Of a stretch of DNA of 64,000 bases, positions 18,545 through 26,909 are shown piece by piece. Position 1 is the stretch's first letter. Every line of letters starts with the position of its first letter. A program made the position numbers and the translations under genes. Under the pieces are notes generated by a model, which saw nothing but the letters and a program-made list of their open reading frames with translations, made no database searches and had not been told where the DNA came from. This DNA is from Saprospiraceae bacterium (GTDB taxonomy: Bacteria > Bacteroidota > Bacteroidia > Chitinophagales > Saprospiraceae): NCBI GenBank assembly GCA_026129545.1, contig JAHCHX010000002.1, positions 124,001-188,000 on the forward strand, given 5' to 3'.

Positions 18545-18811
18545 ATGTTTTCATTCTTCTTCATTCTGCTTAAAGTCATCGGTGGCAAAATAGGAATCGC
18601 CAAAGCTGCCTTGCTCATTGCCAAGAGCCGAGCTATAAAGGCACTTTTCTATCATTTCTCCGATGAAATCGTGGTTGTCGGACAGCGCGCCTTGATGAGT
18701 CCCGCTGTTCAGGATGCGTTGCCCGGCTGGGCGTTGGATTTTCTCATGGAGCGGTTTGATGATTTAGTCGTTGCAGTGGAAGCGATACGGGCTTATTTGG
18801 ATAGTCATTGA
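18545..18811 (+). CDS. Small hydrophobic protein, unknown
   Basis: An 88-residue protein that I do not recognise. The first 40 residues are hydrophobic and basic (MFSFFFILLKVIGGKIGIAK...LLIAKSRAIKALFYHF), suggesting membrane association. The rest is amphipathic (LPGWALDFLMERFDDLVVAVEAIRAYL). It stands first in the 18.5-26.9 kb plus-strand block and ends 43 bp before the OmpA-like gene. The local base composition is more AT-rich than in the preceding housekeeping genes. A real gene is plausible but not certain. Confidence 0.5.
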   Translation: MFSFFFILLKVIGGKIGIAKAALLIAKSRAIKALFYHFSDEIVVVGQRALMSPAVQDALPGWALDFLMERFDDLVVAVEAIRAYLDSH

Positions 18812-18854
18812 AACACACACGACCTATTACAGGTGGGGTTCAATTTTTTTTTCT

Positions 18855-20057
18855 ATGAAAATGTCAGAAGCACTAAAAATCGCAATTTGGCCAGCCATAA
18901 TAGCTGGGTTAACAGGAATTTGTATAAAAGTAATTGACAAATGTGAAGGCAACCCTGCCGAAAAACCTACTACCGGATGCGATAAAACAATAGTCGTTCA
19001 AAACAATCAACAATACTTTGAGGGGAGAAGATATACATATACCGGGCGAAATACCCGACCTCCGAAGGGATATGAGACATTTCATTTTGAGTACTCTATT
19101 CCCAAAGACACGAATGCATTGAACGATTTTCTCAATATCAGGGCAAAAGCATATAGCCAAGCCATTGATGAGATATGTCGGAAAAAAATAGCATTCCCGC
19201 TCGATGAGCAGCGGGTATCGTATCTAAATGATGCCGCCAACAAGGAAGACTTGGAAACCATTATACACCCTGATTTGGATAAAATCCTGATTGGCATATA
19301 TGACTCGGTGCTCTATGATTGCGAAAATCAACAGTTTATCTGCAGAATAGGCATCGGGTATCCTATTCAGCCGGAGACGTTCATACCCGAATTGGCAGGT
19401 TTTATCAAAGGAGCCTTGAAACAATTGCCCTTGTATGATTCATTCAAAAACGACCCATTGAATACCGACCTTGACTTGGGGGCTATTCTATGGTCCTTCG
19501 AGCAAGATGAATCTTTCATGGCCGAGTATAAACGGATAGTAGAGAGACATAAGAGCCTATTGGAAATACTTCGGTTATCGGTGGAAAAATCCAAGGGCGA
19601 CTACTCCGTGTTTTTTGACTCTGGCGATTTTCGACTGAACCCTGTTAGCATGATAATTATCGGACACATAGCGGAGCGATATGAGGAGATAGTTCGCAAC
19701 TATCCCAAACGTCGTTTTGGCATTGTCGCAGAGGGATTTGCCGATGGCTCGCCCGTTCGTCAGGGAGGCATTCCCTATTATCGGGATGGTCGTTGGAGCA
19801 ATACTGGCGAAGCTCTTCCTTTCTCCAACGGAGCTGGCCAAAACATCGGAAACAGAATAGCATCGGGAGACACAGGCAACAAACAATTGGCGTATGCGCG
19901 GGGATTCGAGGGCATGAAGTTGCTTCAAACGACCTTGGAAATGAGCCAATCCTCTCTGCTGCGCAATGTTCAGTTGACCTATAGAGGCACTGCTATGAGA
20001 ACTCGGGCGAACCCTTACGAGCGCCGCGTCAGTTTCAAAATTCAAGAACTTGAGTAA
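18855..20057 (+). CDS. Membrane-anchored OmpA-like domain protein
   Basis: A 400-residue protein with one N-terminal membrane segment (AIWPAIIAGLTGICIKVID), a central region I do not recognise (about 50-250), and a C-terminal OmpA/MotB-like domain (about 252-400). The OmpA pattern is visible in SVFFDSGDFRLNP, FGIVAEGFADGSPVR, QLAYARGFEGMKLL and NPYERRVSFKI, matching the beta-strand, Asp-containing loop, helix and final Arg positions used to hold peptidoglycan. I start it at 18855 (MKMSEALK) rather than an upstream in-frame ATG, because the membrane helix then lies right at the N-terminus. It may anchor a complex to the cell wall, as MotB does for MotA. Partners are probably the coiled-coil and four-TM proteins downstream. 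Confidence 0.65.
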   Translation: MKMSEALKIAIWPAIIAGLTGICIKVIDKCEGNPAEKPTTGCDKTIVVQNNQQYFEGRRYTYTGRNTRPPKGYETFHFEYSIPKDTNALNDFLNIRAKAYSQAIDEICRKKIAFPLDEQRVSYLNDAANKEDLETIIHPDLDKILIGIYDSVLYDCENQQFICRIGIGYPIQPETFIPELAGFIKGALKQLPLYDSFKNDPLNTDLDLGAILWSFEQDESFMAEYKRIVERHKSLLEILRLSVEKSKGDYSVFFDSGDFRLNPVSMIIIGHIAERYEEIVRNYPKRRFGIVAEGFADGSPVRQGGIPYYRDGRWSNTGEALPFSNGAGQNIGNRIASGDTGNKQLAYARGFEGMKLLQTTLEMSQSSLLRNVQLTYRGTAMRTRANPYERRVSFKIQELE

Positions 20058-20085
20058 ACACTTAGGCAGGACAGCAGACATTCAA

Positions 20086-20172
20086 TTTTTGACAGGATTC
20101 ACAAAATTTATAGGTTCAACAAAGTGGCTTCGCCGCCAAAAATCCTGTAAATCTTGTAAATCCTGTCAAAAA
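20086..20172. repeat. GACAGGATT/ACAAGATT hairpin, copy 1
   Basis: Inverted arms 20086-20114 and 20144-20172, 29 nt each with three mismatches, built on GACAGGATTnACAArATTTA. It sits in the 200-bp gap downstream of the OmpA-like gene. Close relatives lie at 59485-59550 and, degenerate, near 12985-13060. Confidence 0.75.
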
Positions 20173-20257
20173 CCTAAAAGCCTGCCAACCGAGTCTTATG
20201 CGCTTGGGGCTGCCTAAGTTTTTACGAACCTGATTAACATTTTCAACCATTTCAACC

Positions 20258-20839
20258 ATGCAAGAGAAAGAAAAAACCTTTTACCACTCAGGCTTCCAGC
20301 TGGGTCGAGCCAAAGATGTGGGCAGATTCAATGACACGGTGACGGCGCTTGAGGCAGAAATCACAAGCGCAGAGGCGCATCAATCAAACCTCGTTCAGAA
20401 AACTATTGATGCCGTCAACGGGCTGCTCCACAATTTCGAGGAGACCGCAAAAAGAGTTGATAGCATAGCAAATGGCATGGTGCAAAAGCATCTGCAATTT
20501 GTCAGACAACTGGAAATCGAGACGGCGATTTGGGCAGCCATGCAACCTCCTCCCGGCCCCGAATACTATGTCGAGCAGCGCAACAAAGTGTCAGATATTT
20601 TTAAAAAAACCGAAGAAGGCTTTGACAAACTGAGCGCCAAGCTCGATGAACAAGTTCAAGCGATGAATCTATCCAACGTGCTGGAAAAAATGGTGAATGA
20701 GCTCAAAACGCAACACAACAGCTCATTGGAGACCATGCGCACCAACCTTCGCGAGTTCCGCAAAGGCTACAATGAGGGTGCTGGCATCCGCCAACAACTG
20801 GATGACTTGGACGGTGGCTCGCAGTCTCCCGCTGCCTGA
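20258..20839 (+). CDS. Coiled-coil protein of the CHAT-linked membrane block
   Basis: A 193-residue soluble, mostly helical protein with no signal peptide or membrane segment; I do not recognise a named family. The N-terminus has FYHSGFQLGRAKDVGRF, which parallels FYKMGYKCGLDACHHNQ in the next gene. The remainder is coiled coil (VTALEAEITSAEAHQ, LVQKTIDAVNGLLHNFEE, LDEQVQAMNLSNVLEKMV). It begins after TTTCAACC, a sequence also found before the start at 22741. It lies 69 bp before the four-TM gene and is probably co-transcribed with it. A structural partner of the four-TM protein is likely, but only inferred. Confidence 0.6.
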   Translation: MQEKEKTFYHSGFQLGRAKDVGRFNDTVTALEAEITSAEAHQSNLVQKTIDAVNGLLHNFEETAKRVDSIANGMVQKHLQFVRQLEIETAIWAAMQPPPGPEYYVEQRNKVSDIFKKTEEGFDKLSAKLDEQVQAMNLSNVLEKMVNELKTQHNSSLETMRTNLREFRKGYNEGAGIRQQLDDLDGGSQSPAA

Positions 20840-20908
20840 AAACGCATTTGAAATTTGACGGTCGAAACGCTTTTGCAATCATGACACCACCATCCAAACG
20901 ACTGCCCA

Positions 20909-22582
20909 ATGCTCACAACACAATCGAACAAGGCTCGCACCCTACAGGCACTCGCGGAAACGCTCAAAAGCTTTTGGGACAACATGGTAAAATTCCTGCT
21001 CCCTCCGCGAAGCAGGCGCAATGATGAGGCTAACACATCAAGCACGGAGAATGGCACAGACTCGTCAAACAAAGAAAACGAAACGCCTCAGAATGGCGCG
21101 CCCAATGAAAACCATGCTCCACCCAAAGACACGGAAGACCTATTTCAAGGCCATTTTTCGTTGAAAAAAATGTTGGCTTGGCTGCACGACGCGGCCAACA
21201 TCAGCCGCTCACCGTTCTACAAGATGGGTTACAAATGTGGGCTGGATGCCTGCCATCACAATCAAGGGGTGGCAGCCATAGAGAGTGGTTTCGATGCCTT
21301 GATTCATTCAGAAAACAAGCTTCGCGAGGTCTTCGGGGCAGAAATAATCGAGGCACAAAATCAACTGGAGCACTTGAACCAAGAAGTGGAAAGGCTTGCG
21401 GCCGATTTGGACGAACAAACCCCAAACAGCACTGCCGCTCGACTTCGACAAGAGATTCAGACCTTCAAAGATGAAATCAAGAACCACTTGTCTTCGCAAT
21501 ACAACGACCGTTTTGTGCACGACCATCAACAAATCATGGAAGAGCGCAAACAAACGGAATTGGCGTTCATAGCGCAGGCCAAAGAACGGATTCTGCAAAA
21601 AAGCGAGGAGCTGAAAAACATAGCTACCCCAAAAGAGCGTGCGCGCGCTATCGAAGAACTGGAAAGCGAACAAGCGAATCTTTTCAAGCGATATTCGCGA
21701 TTGGCCACAGCTCATAAAAACGAAAACATAGCGGTATCGGGAAGCACCCGAATCATCTTCAACCTCATTTTTTTCCTGCTGACCTTAGGCGGCGAGTTTT
21801 TCATCATTTACCACCTGAACAGAAAAGTGCTGGAAATGGACCAAGTTGTTTTATCCAGCAACCCTACGACAAAGCTGATTCTGCTAAACGCCATCTATGT
21901 TTTTTGTGTGGCTTACCCGCTTGCTTTGGGCATATTGGTCAAAACCATCATCTCCAAATCCAGCGATAGGTCAGTGGCGACGCGTTCTATTTTGTGGGTC
22001 GTAGGAATAGCCAGCTTGTTGATGATAGTCGGAATATCTGTGCTAAACCCAACCAAACTTGGGGATGCCGAGGCGCAAGCAAAACTGAAAAACCTAATAG
22101 AGCCATTCCTGCTCTACTTATACGCCCTGATTTTTTTTGGCATCACGTTGCTTTTTTCAAGCGTGGCCGGGATGCTCTATGTGGAATTCATTGACGGATA
22201 TGAGCAATTCTGCAATGCCCGAAAAAAATCGCCTTTCAAGTTTTTGCCACTCAAAGACTCAGACGAATTTGTGGATTTGCGAGAAGCAGAGATAATAAAA
22301 CGAGAAGACAAGATAGAGCAATTGAGGAGGCAGAAAGAGCAAGCGCACCGAAGAATAGGAGAGTTGCAGTCAACGGCTTCCATCAACATGGAGGACTGGG
22401 ACCTGGCGGCCACACTCGAAAGTCTGAAACAGGCCGCAGCCAATGCCTTCCGGTTGGGTCACCAGCGAGGGCTGAGCGACCTGATGAGGAAAAAAGAATA
22501 CGACCCTGCTGCCCTTCTCGACATGGTGTATAGTCGCAAGGTGATGAGGCACTACCTTAAATCCTTCGATGAAAACGCATGA
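20909..22582 (+). CDS. Four-TM coiled-coil membrane protein
   Basis: A 557-residue inner-membrane protein without a recognised family. A low-complexity linker (about 38-75) is followed by FYKMGYKCG (about 102), a long coiled coil (about 130-275) and four membrane segments at about 279-298, 320-344, 359-378 and 400-427. A second coiled coil (REDKIEQLRRQKEQAHRRIGELQ) and a C-terminal FRLGHQRGLSDLMRKKEY follow. Coiled coil plus four helices next to an OmpA-like protein recalls MotA/ZorA-like motors, but I see no MotA/TolQ sequence motif. The F(Y/R)xxGxxxG motif occurs twice here and once in the preceding protein. Confidence 0.6.
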   Translation: MLTTQSNKARTLQALAETLKSFWDNMVKFLLPPRSRRNDEANTSSTENGTDSSNKENETPQNGAPNENHAPPKDTEDLFQGHFSLKKMLAWLHDAANISRSPFYKMGYKCGLDACHHNQGVAAIESGFDALIHSENKLREVFGAEIIEAQNQLEHLNQEVERLAADLDEQTPNSTAARLRQEIQTFKDEIKNHLSSQYNDRFVHDHQQIMEERKQTELAFIAQAKERILQKSEELKNIATPKERARAIEELESEQANLFKRYSRLATAHKNENIAVSGSTRIIFNLIFFLLTLGGEFFIIYHLNRKVLEMDQVVLSSNPTTKLILLNAIYVFCVAYPLALGILVKTIISKSSDRSVATRSILWVVGIASLLMIVGISVLNPTKLGDAEAQAKLKNLIEPFLLYLYALIFFGITLLFSSVAGMLYVEFIDGYEQFCNARKKSPFKFLPLKDSDEFVDLREAEIIKREDKIEQLRRQKEQAHRRIGELQSTASINMEDWDLAATLESLKQAAANAFRLGHQRGLSDLMRKKEYDPAALLDMVYSRKVMRHYLKSFDENA

Positions 22583-22584
22583 GT

Positions 22585-22715
22585 TATAGTCAACGCAAAT
22601 CCGCCCTTTAAATACAAGGGGCGGACAAGGTGGTTTTGAACGGGCGGCGCTCGCAATCCTTTGAAAATCACACAAATCAATCAAGGAAATCTTCAAATCC
22701 TCTTTAACCTGGATA
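22585..22715. repeat. TTAAAGAGGATTT dispersed repeat, copy 1 (reverse)
   Basis: On the minus strand this reads TTAAAGAGGATTTGAAGA, then GATTTGTGTGATTTTCAAAG, then CCGTTCAAAACCACCTTG and ends with GATTTGCGTTGACTATA. The copy at 46132-46288 has the same blocks in the same order with about 30-50 extra bases. It occupies almost the whole gap between two co-directional genes. A small stem CCGCCC/GGGCGG lies inside. Confidence 0.75.
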
Positions 22716-22740
22716 TATTGTTCATAAAAAAATTTCAACC

Positions 22741-23589
22741 ATGCAAGCCACCCATTTTCGATTGATTGTTTTGCTGGCACTATCTCTCTTGTTTTACCGC
22801 AGCTGTTGCATGGAGCCTCCCGAAATCAGCAAGACTTCAGCGCCCGCTAAAATTTTGCTGCTGTTTTGCGATGAGCATGTATTGCGAGATGTCGAAAAAT
22901 GCGCTGACCTCAAGGCGCGTTTGCAAAAAAAATATCTTGCAGGGCCGGGTTACACGCCAGTCCGGGTGGAGCTTTACCCTTTAAGTTGCAATACCTCCGA
23001 AGGCAAAAACCTCTTGCCAAATTGTCGGATAGACCCACAGGAAAGCGATATGCTCAACGAGGGCAGCTTCACCACCAAAGACCAAGTCGAAGGCAGATGG
23101 CTCAAAGACTTCGCAAATTTGAGTGAGACAAACGAGATAGGCTGCAACCAAATCGTGGCCTCCTTGCACCTGTTGAGCAATCGCCTCCGCAGCATATCGC
23201 CCGGCGAAGAGGTGCGAATCGTCTTCATAACATCTTGGCGAGAAATAGACTTGAGCAACGACTTCGACCGTCAATCATACAGGCTGCTCAGCAACAACCC
23301 CTACAACGGAGGCATATATCGCTTTGAGGAAAGTGTGTTGGAAGAAATGCAAAGAAAATCAAACGATGCCAACTCTACCATGCGCCAGATTGCGCTCAGC
23401 CTTAAAAACACATTGCGTCAAAACAATCTTCCCATTTCCAAAGTGTATTGCTACACGACATCCTACTGCCTTTCCGACGATGGCGACAGCAACACCAAGC
23501 GAATGTTGGACGGTTTCTGGGACGGCTTGTTTGCCCACGCTGGTCTCCAGATAGTGCGTTTGGGCGATTTGGGCGATTGCTTGAAATGA
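22741..23589 (+). CDS. Secreted protein, possibly vWA-like, of the CHAT block
   Basis: A 282-residue protein with an N-terminal hydrophobic signal (FRLIVLLALSLLFYRSCC), possibly a lipoprotein, although the lipobox (FYRSC) is weak. The mature part alternates strands and helices in a Rossmann-like way: KILLLFCDEHVL, TPVRVELYPL, IVASLHLLSNRL, EVRIVFITSWREID, SKVYCYTTSYCLSDDG. This resembles a von Willebrand A fold, but the metal-site motif DxSxS is not present, so that assignment is weak. It lies 86 bp before the CHAT gene on the same strand. Function unknown. Confidence 0.6.
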   Translation: MQATHFRLIVLLALSLLFYRSCCMEPPEISKTSAPAKILLLFCDEHVLRDVEKCADLKARLQKKYLAGPGYTPVRVELYPLSCNTSEGKNLLPNCRIDPQESDMLNEGSFTTKDQVEGRWLKDFANLSETNEIGCNQIVASLHLLSNRLRSISPGEEVRIVFITSWREIDLSNDFDRQSYRLLSNNPYNGGIYRFEESVLEEMQRKSNDANSTMRQIALSLKNTLRQNNLPISKVYCYTTSYCLSDDGDSNTKRMLDGFWDGLFAHAGLQIVRLGDLGDCLK

Positions 23590-23675
23590 CCCCAATGCCC
23601 TCTTTTTTGAAAATCACCACGACCAGACAATTGATTGCTTCCACACGCCATACATTAGAGCCGAAAACACACACC

Positions 23676-26600
23676 ATGAATCAATTCCTTTTCCGCCTGC
23701 TGCTTTTCCCCCTATTCGTTCTTTGTGTCAAGACCGCTGCTGCCCAATCCTCCACCCCCCACCAACAGCTCTCCACAGGGCTTGATACCCTCGAAGCATT
23801 GCTCAAAGCAGAGGCTTACAACGCCGCGCTGCCGCTTTCCGATTCATTGCTTGCACAAGCCAAACTCCTTGCGGGCGACAATCTGCTCGACAGCCTCTAT
23901 GTCCGCGCACTATTCACACGAGGGCGCACCCTGTTTTTCAGAGGCGAGTATCAGGCAGCTATCAACGCCTTGCAAGACGTGCTGCCACTATCGCGTCAGT
24001 TATACGGCGAAGAGAGCATCTACATGGCAAAAATCCTGACCAATCTTGGCATTTGCCACACAGAGCTGAGAGAGGCCGGCAAAGCCATTGAATATCATCG
24101 GCAGGCGCTTGCCATTTACCAAAAGCAAAACGACCCGTGGCTTCCGGCAATGGCGGACTGCTGGAACAATCTCGCCAACGCCCAAGCCGACAACCGCGAC
24201 AATGAATCCGCGCTGGAGAGCTACGAGCAAGCCTTGCACATCCGCTATCGCAACGAGGGGCCCAACAGCCCGGGCGTGGCAAGCATCTATCAGAATGCCG
24301 CAGGATGCCATTTGTCGTTGGGCGACCTCGATGAAGCCATACGAGGCTACCGCGCCGCGCTGGCTATTTTTCAAAAAAGCCCTAAGCCACGCCCCGTCTC
24401 CGAGGCCCATGTGTGGCACAATTTGGGTATTTGCCACGAGCTCGCGGGCGAGTTGGACAACGCGCTTTATTGCAATGAGCGCGCGCTTGCCCTGCGGCAA
24501 AAGCATCTTAGACCCGACCACCCTCACTTAATCGCATCGCTGCGTGGCTTGTCCACCGTGTATCGCAGTCTTGGCGACTTCGACAGGGCAGAACTCTACG
24601 TCAACAAGGTGATGGAAGCCCGCCGTGCCACGCTCAAGCCGGGCAACCCATCGCTGACAAACGCACTCGTGGACGCTGGCGTGGTGGCTGGCGACCGGCG
24701 CGACTGGGAAAAGGCAGAGGCCATGTTTCAGCTGGCCCTGCAATCGGAATGGGCCGCCCTCAAACCAGACTCCTTGAACATCGCCCGGACACTAAGCAGA
24801 TACGGCACGTTGAAATTCAAACAGGATTTGCTTGATTCCGCGCTGATGTTTCAACGCCGCGCCCTCGATTTTCACCCGGAGGATTTTTCCGGCATGGACG
24901 CAGTTCGTGCCAACATCTTCGCCAACATGGCAGAGTGCTACTTGCAAAAGCAAGAGCTTTCGCTGGCCGACTCGTTTTTTCAGGTAAGCCATGCACTACA
25001 AGCAAAGAGCGCGCGCGGGAAAGACCAAGTGCAGGTGGCTTTCTCACTCCGAAAAATAGCAGAGTGCCGGATGTGGCAGCATCGGTTTGAGGAGGCCAAC
25101 GAGCTGCTGGACAGTGTTTTTGTCATTCTGAATGTCGCTGATTCGCTCAATTGGGAACAAGCCCGTTCGCCCAACGGCCTCGCGCTTGCACTGATAGCGC
25201 GCAGCCGCCTTTACCTGCGCTGGGCATCCTTTGCGCTACACCCTGAATATCTTCACACGGCGCTGTACTGGGGCGAGACGGCCCTTTCTTACATGACCCA
25301 ATGGGAGCAAAAATTGGCAGCGAGCAGCTCGCGCCGCAACACGCGCGAATTGGCTCGAGAGGCCCGCGAGTTGTGCGTTGTGGCGGCATACCAACTTTCT
25401 CAAAATGATTTGGCCCATCACACTAAATGGATAGAAAGAGCATTCGGCCACATAGAAGCGGCGCACAACTCTCAGCTCCGCGATGTGCTCGTGGATGCAA
25501 ACAACAAAAAACCCCTCGGGAAAATTGACCCTGCACAGGCTAAGGAGCAGACTTTGCGCAACGAAATAGCAGAGACCGAGAAGCAAATTTATTTGATGAG
25601 GAAAACAGGGCTTGCAGAAGCCAACGACACCATGTTGCGCTATGTCAACCAACTTTTCAACCTCAAAAAAGAATTGGATTCCGTCGCGGCCACACGGCCT
25701 TTCATCCCATCAAGTGCCTCATCGCCAACCTCGACAAGGGTACCGGCAAAGGAAGTTTGCCGGCAAGGGCAGGCTTTCTTGGAGTATTTCGTGACTGACA
25801 GCGTCATCTATATTTATTTTGCCAACACCACAACAGCCGAAATGGTGGCCGTTCCGCTCAATTTTGACCTCGATTCGTGCGTGATGCGGCTTCGACAGGG
25901 CATCACGGGCTATTGCGCGCTACCAGTTTCCGATGCCCGCAGGACGGGCAAATTGTATGAACAATCGCTTGAAGACTACACCAACACGGCTCATTGGCTA
26001 CACCAAAAACTGCTCGTGCCTGTAGAGCCATTTATCGGCCAACGGGTGGCCCAAAGCCTGCTCATCGTGCCTGACGGGGTGCTGAATCTGGTGCCGTTCA
26101 ACGCACTGCTAAAGAATATGCCTGACGAGCCGGGTGATTTTGCCTCTTATTCGTTTTTGGCAAATGACTACCATATCTGCATGGCCTTTTCGGCGGCGCT
26201 CCAGCGGGAAATGTGCCTTCCGCATACCCAATACTCGCCACAGGGAATGTCATTGGTCATGGCCCCCTTTTTCGAGGGCGACTCGACCCTATTGCCCAGC
26301 TTGGCCGCTGCCAAAAACAGCCGTTCTCGTTTCGACACGCTCCACTATTCGGGTTTGGAGGCTTTTCAAATACACCGCATGTTGGGCAAAAGCAGGGTAT
26401 GGTATGGCGCTGCCGCGGCACTCGACACTTTTTTGCGATTCGCCCCGAATAGCAGGCTGCTGCACCTGAGCACGCACTCCGTGGCAGATGGTCGGTTTGG
26501 CGAGTACTGCTATGTGGTTTTGGGGAAAGACAGCATCGGTCACAGGCGCTTGTTTGTGTCCGATATTTACCGTCAAAAGTTCCAAGCCGACTTGGTAGTG

Positions 26601-26909
26601 CTTTCCTCGTGCGAATCGGCGGTGGGTGAGTTGCAGCCCGGTGAGGGCATTATAGGCTTGTCAAGGGCGTTTGCTCATGCGGGGGCGAAAAGCATTGTGT
26701 CGTCGCTTTGGCAGGTCAACGACATAAGCACAGCCGAATTGATGGTTGGCTTTTACGATAACATGGTGCATGGAAAAATGCGCAAGGACACGGCGCTGAG
26801 CGAGTCGTGCAGGCAATATCTGTCAGACACCAAGCGCCCCAACGAGTTGAAACACCCTTATTACTGGTCGGCTTTCACCATCACGGGCGACGCAACCAAT
26901 CACTTCTGA
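23676..26909 (+). CDS. Secreted TPR-CHAT caspase-like protein
   Basis: A 1077-residue protein with a signal peptide (MNQFLFRLLLFPLFVLCV...AQ), about 400 residues of tetratricopeptide repeats (AGKAIEYHRQALAIYQKQ, ESALESYEQALHIRYRN and others), a helical middle with a coiled coil, and a C-terminal CHAT domain. The caspase-type dyad is intact: His934 in LHLSTHS and Cys979 in VLSSCESAVG, followed by GEGIIGLSRAFAHAGAKSIV and the final YYWSAFTITG. CHAT domains are clan CD cysteine peptidases, some of which act in defence or cell death. The signal peptide would put this one outside the cytoplasm. I start it at 23676, where the signal peptide begins. Its stop overlaps by 10 bp the end of the opposing anti-sigma-like gene. 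Confidence 0.9.
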   Translation: MNQFLFRLLLFPLFVLCVKTAAAQSSTPHQQLSTGLDTLEALLKAEAYNAALPLSDSLLAQAKLLAGDNLLDSLYVRALFTRGRTLFFRGEYQAAINALQDVLPLSRQLYGEESIYMAKILTNLGICHTELREAGKAIEYHRQALAIYQKQNDPWLPAMADCWNNLANAQADNRDNESALESYEQALHIRYRNEGPNSPGVASIYQNAAGCHLSLGDLDEAIRGYRAALAIFQKSPKPRPVSEAHVWHNLGICHELAGELDNALYCNERALALRQKHLRPDHPHLIASLRGLSTVYRSLGDFDRAELYVNKVMEARRATLKPGNPSLTNALVDAGVVAGDRRDWEKAEAMFQLALQSEWAALKPDSLNIARTLSRYGTLKFKQDLLDSALMFQRRALDFHPEDFSGMDAVRANIFANMAECYLQKQELSLADSFFQVSHALQAKSARGKDQVQVAFSLRKIAECRMWQHRFEEANELLDSVFVILNVADSLNWEQARSPNGLALALIARSRLYLRWASFALHPEYLHTALYWGETALSYMTQWEQKLAASSSRRNTRELAREARELCVVAAYQLSQNDLAHHTKWIERAFGHIEAAHNSQLRDVLVDANNKKPLGKIDPAQAKEQTLRNEIAETEKQIYLMRKTGLAEANDTMLRYVNQLFNLKKELDSVAATRPFIPSSASSPTSTRVPAKEVCRQGQAFLEYFVTDSVIYIYFANTTTAEMVAVPLNFDLDSCVMRLRQGITGYCALPVSDARRTGKLYEQSLEDYTNTAHWLHQKLLVPVEPFIGQRVAQSLLIVPDGVLNLVPFNALLKNMPDEPGDFASYSFLANDYHICMAFSAALQREMCLPHTQYSPQGMSLVMAPFFEGDSTLLPSLAAAKNSRSRFDTLHYSGLEAFQIHRMLGKSRVWYGAAAALDTFLRFAPNSRLLHLSTHSVADGRFGEYCYVVLGKDSIGHRRLFVSDIYRQKFQADLVVLSSCESAVGELQPGEGIIGLSRAFAHAGAKSIVSSLWQVNDISTAELMVGFYDNMVHGKMRKDTALSESCRQYLSDTKRPNELKHPYYWSAFTITGDATNHF

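Noticed and set aside
18855..22582. Zorya or Tol-Pal system
   Set aside because: OmpA-like and multi-TM coiled-coil proteins suggested ZorAB, but there is no MotA/TolQ motif, no ZorC/ZorD and no helicase or nuclease. Kept as an unnamed block.
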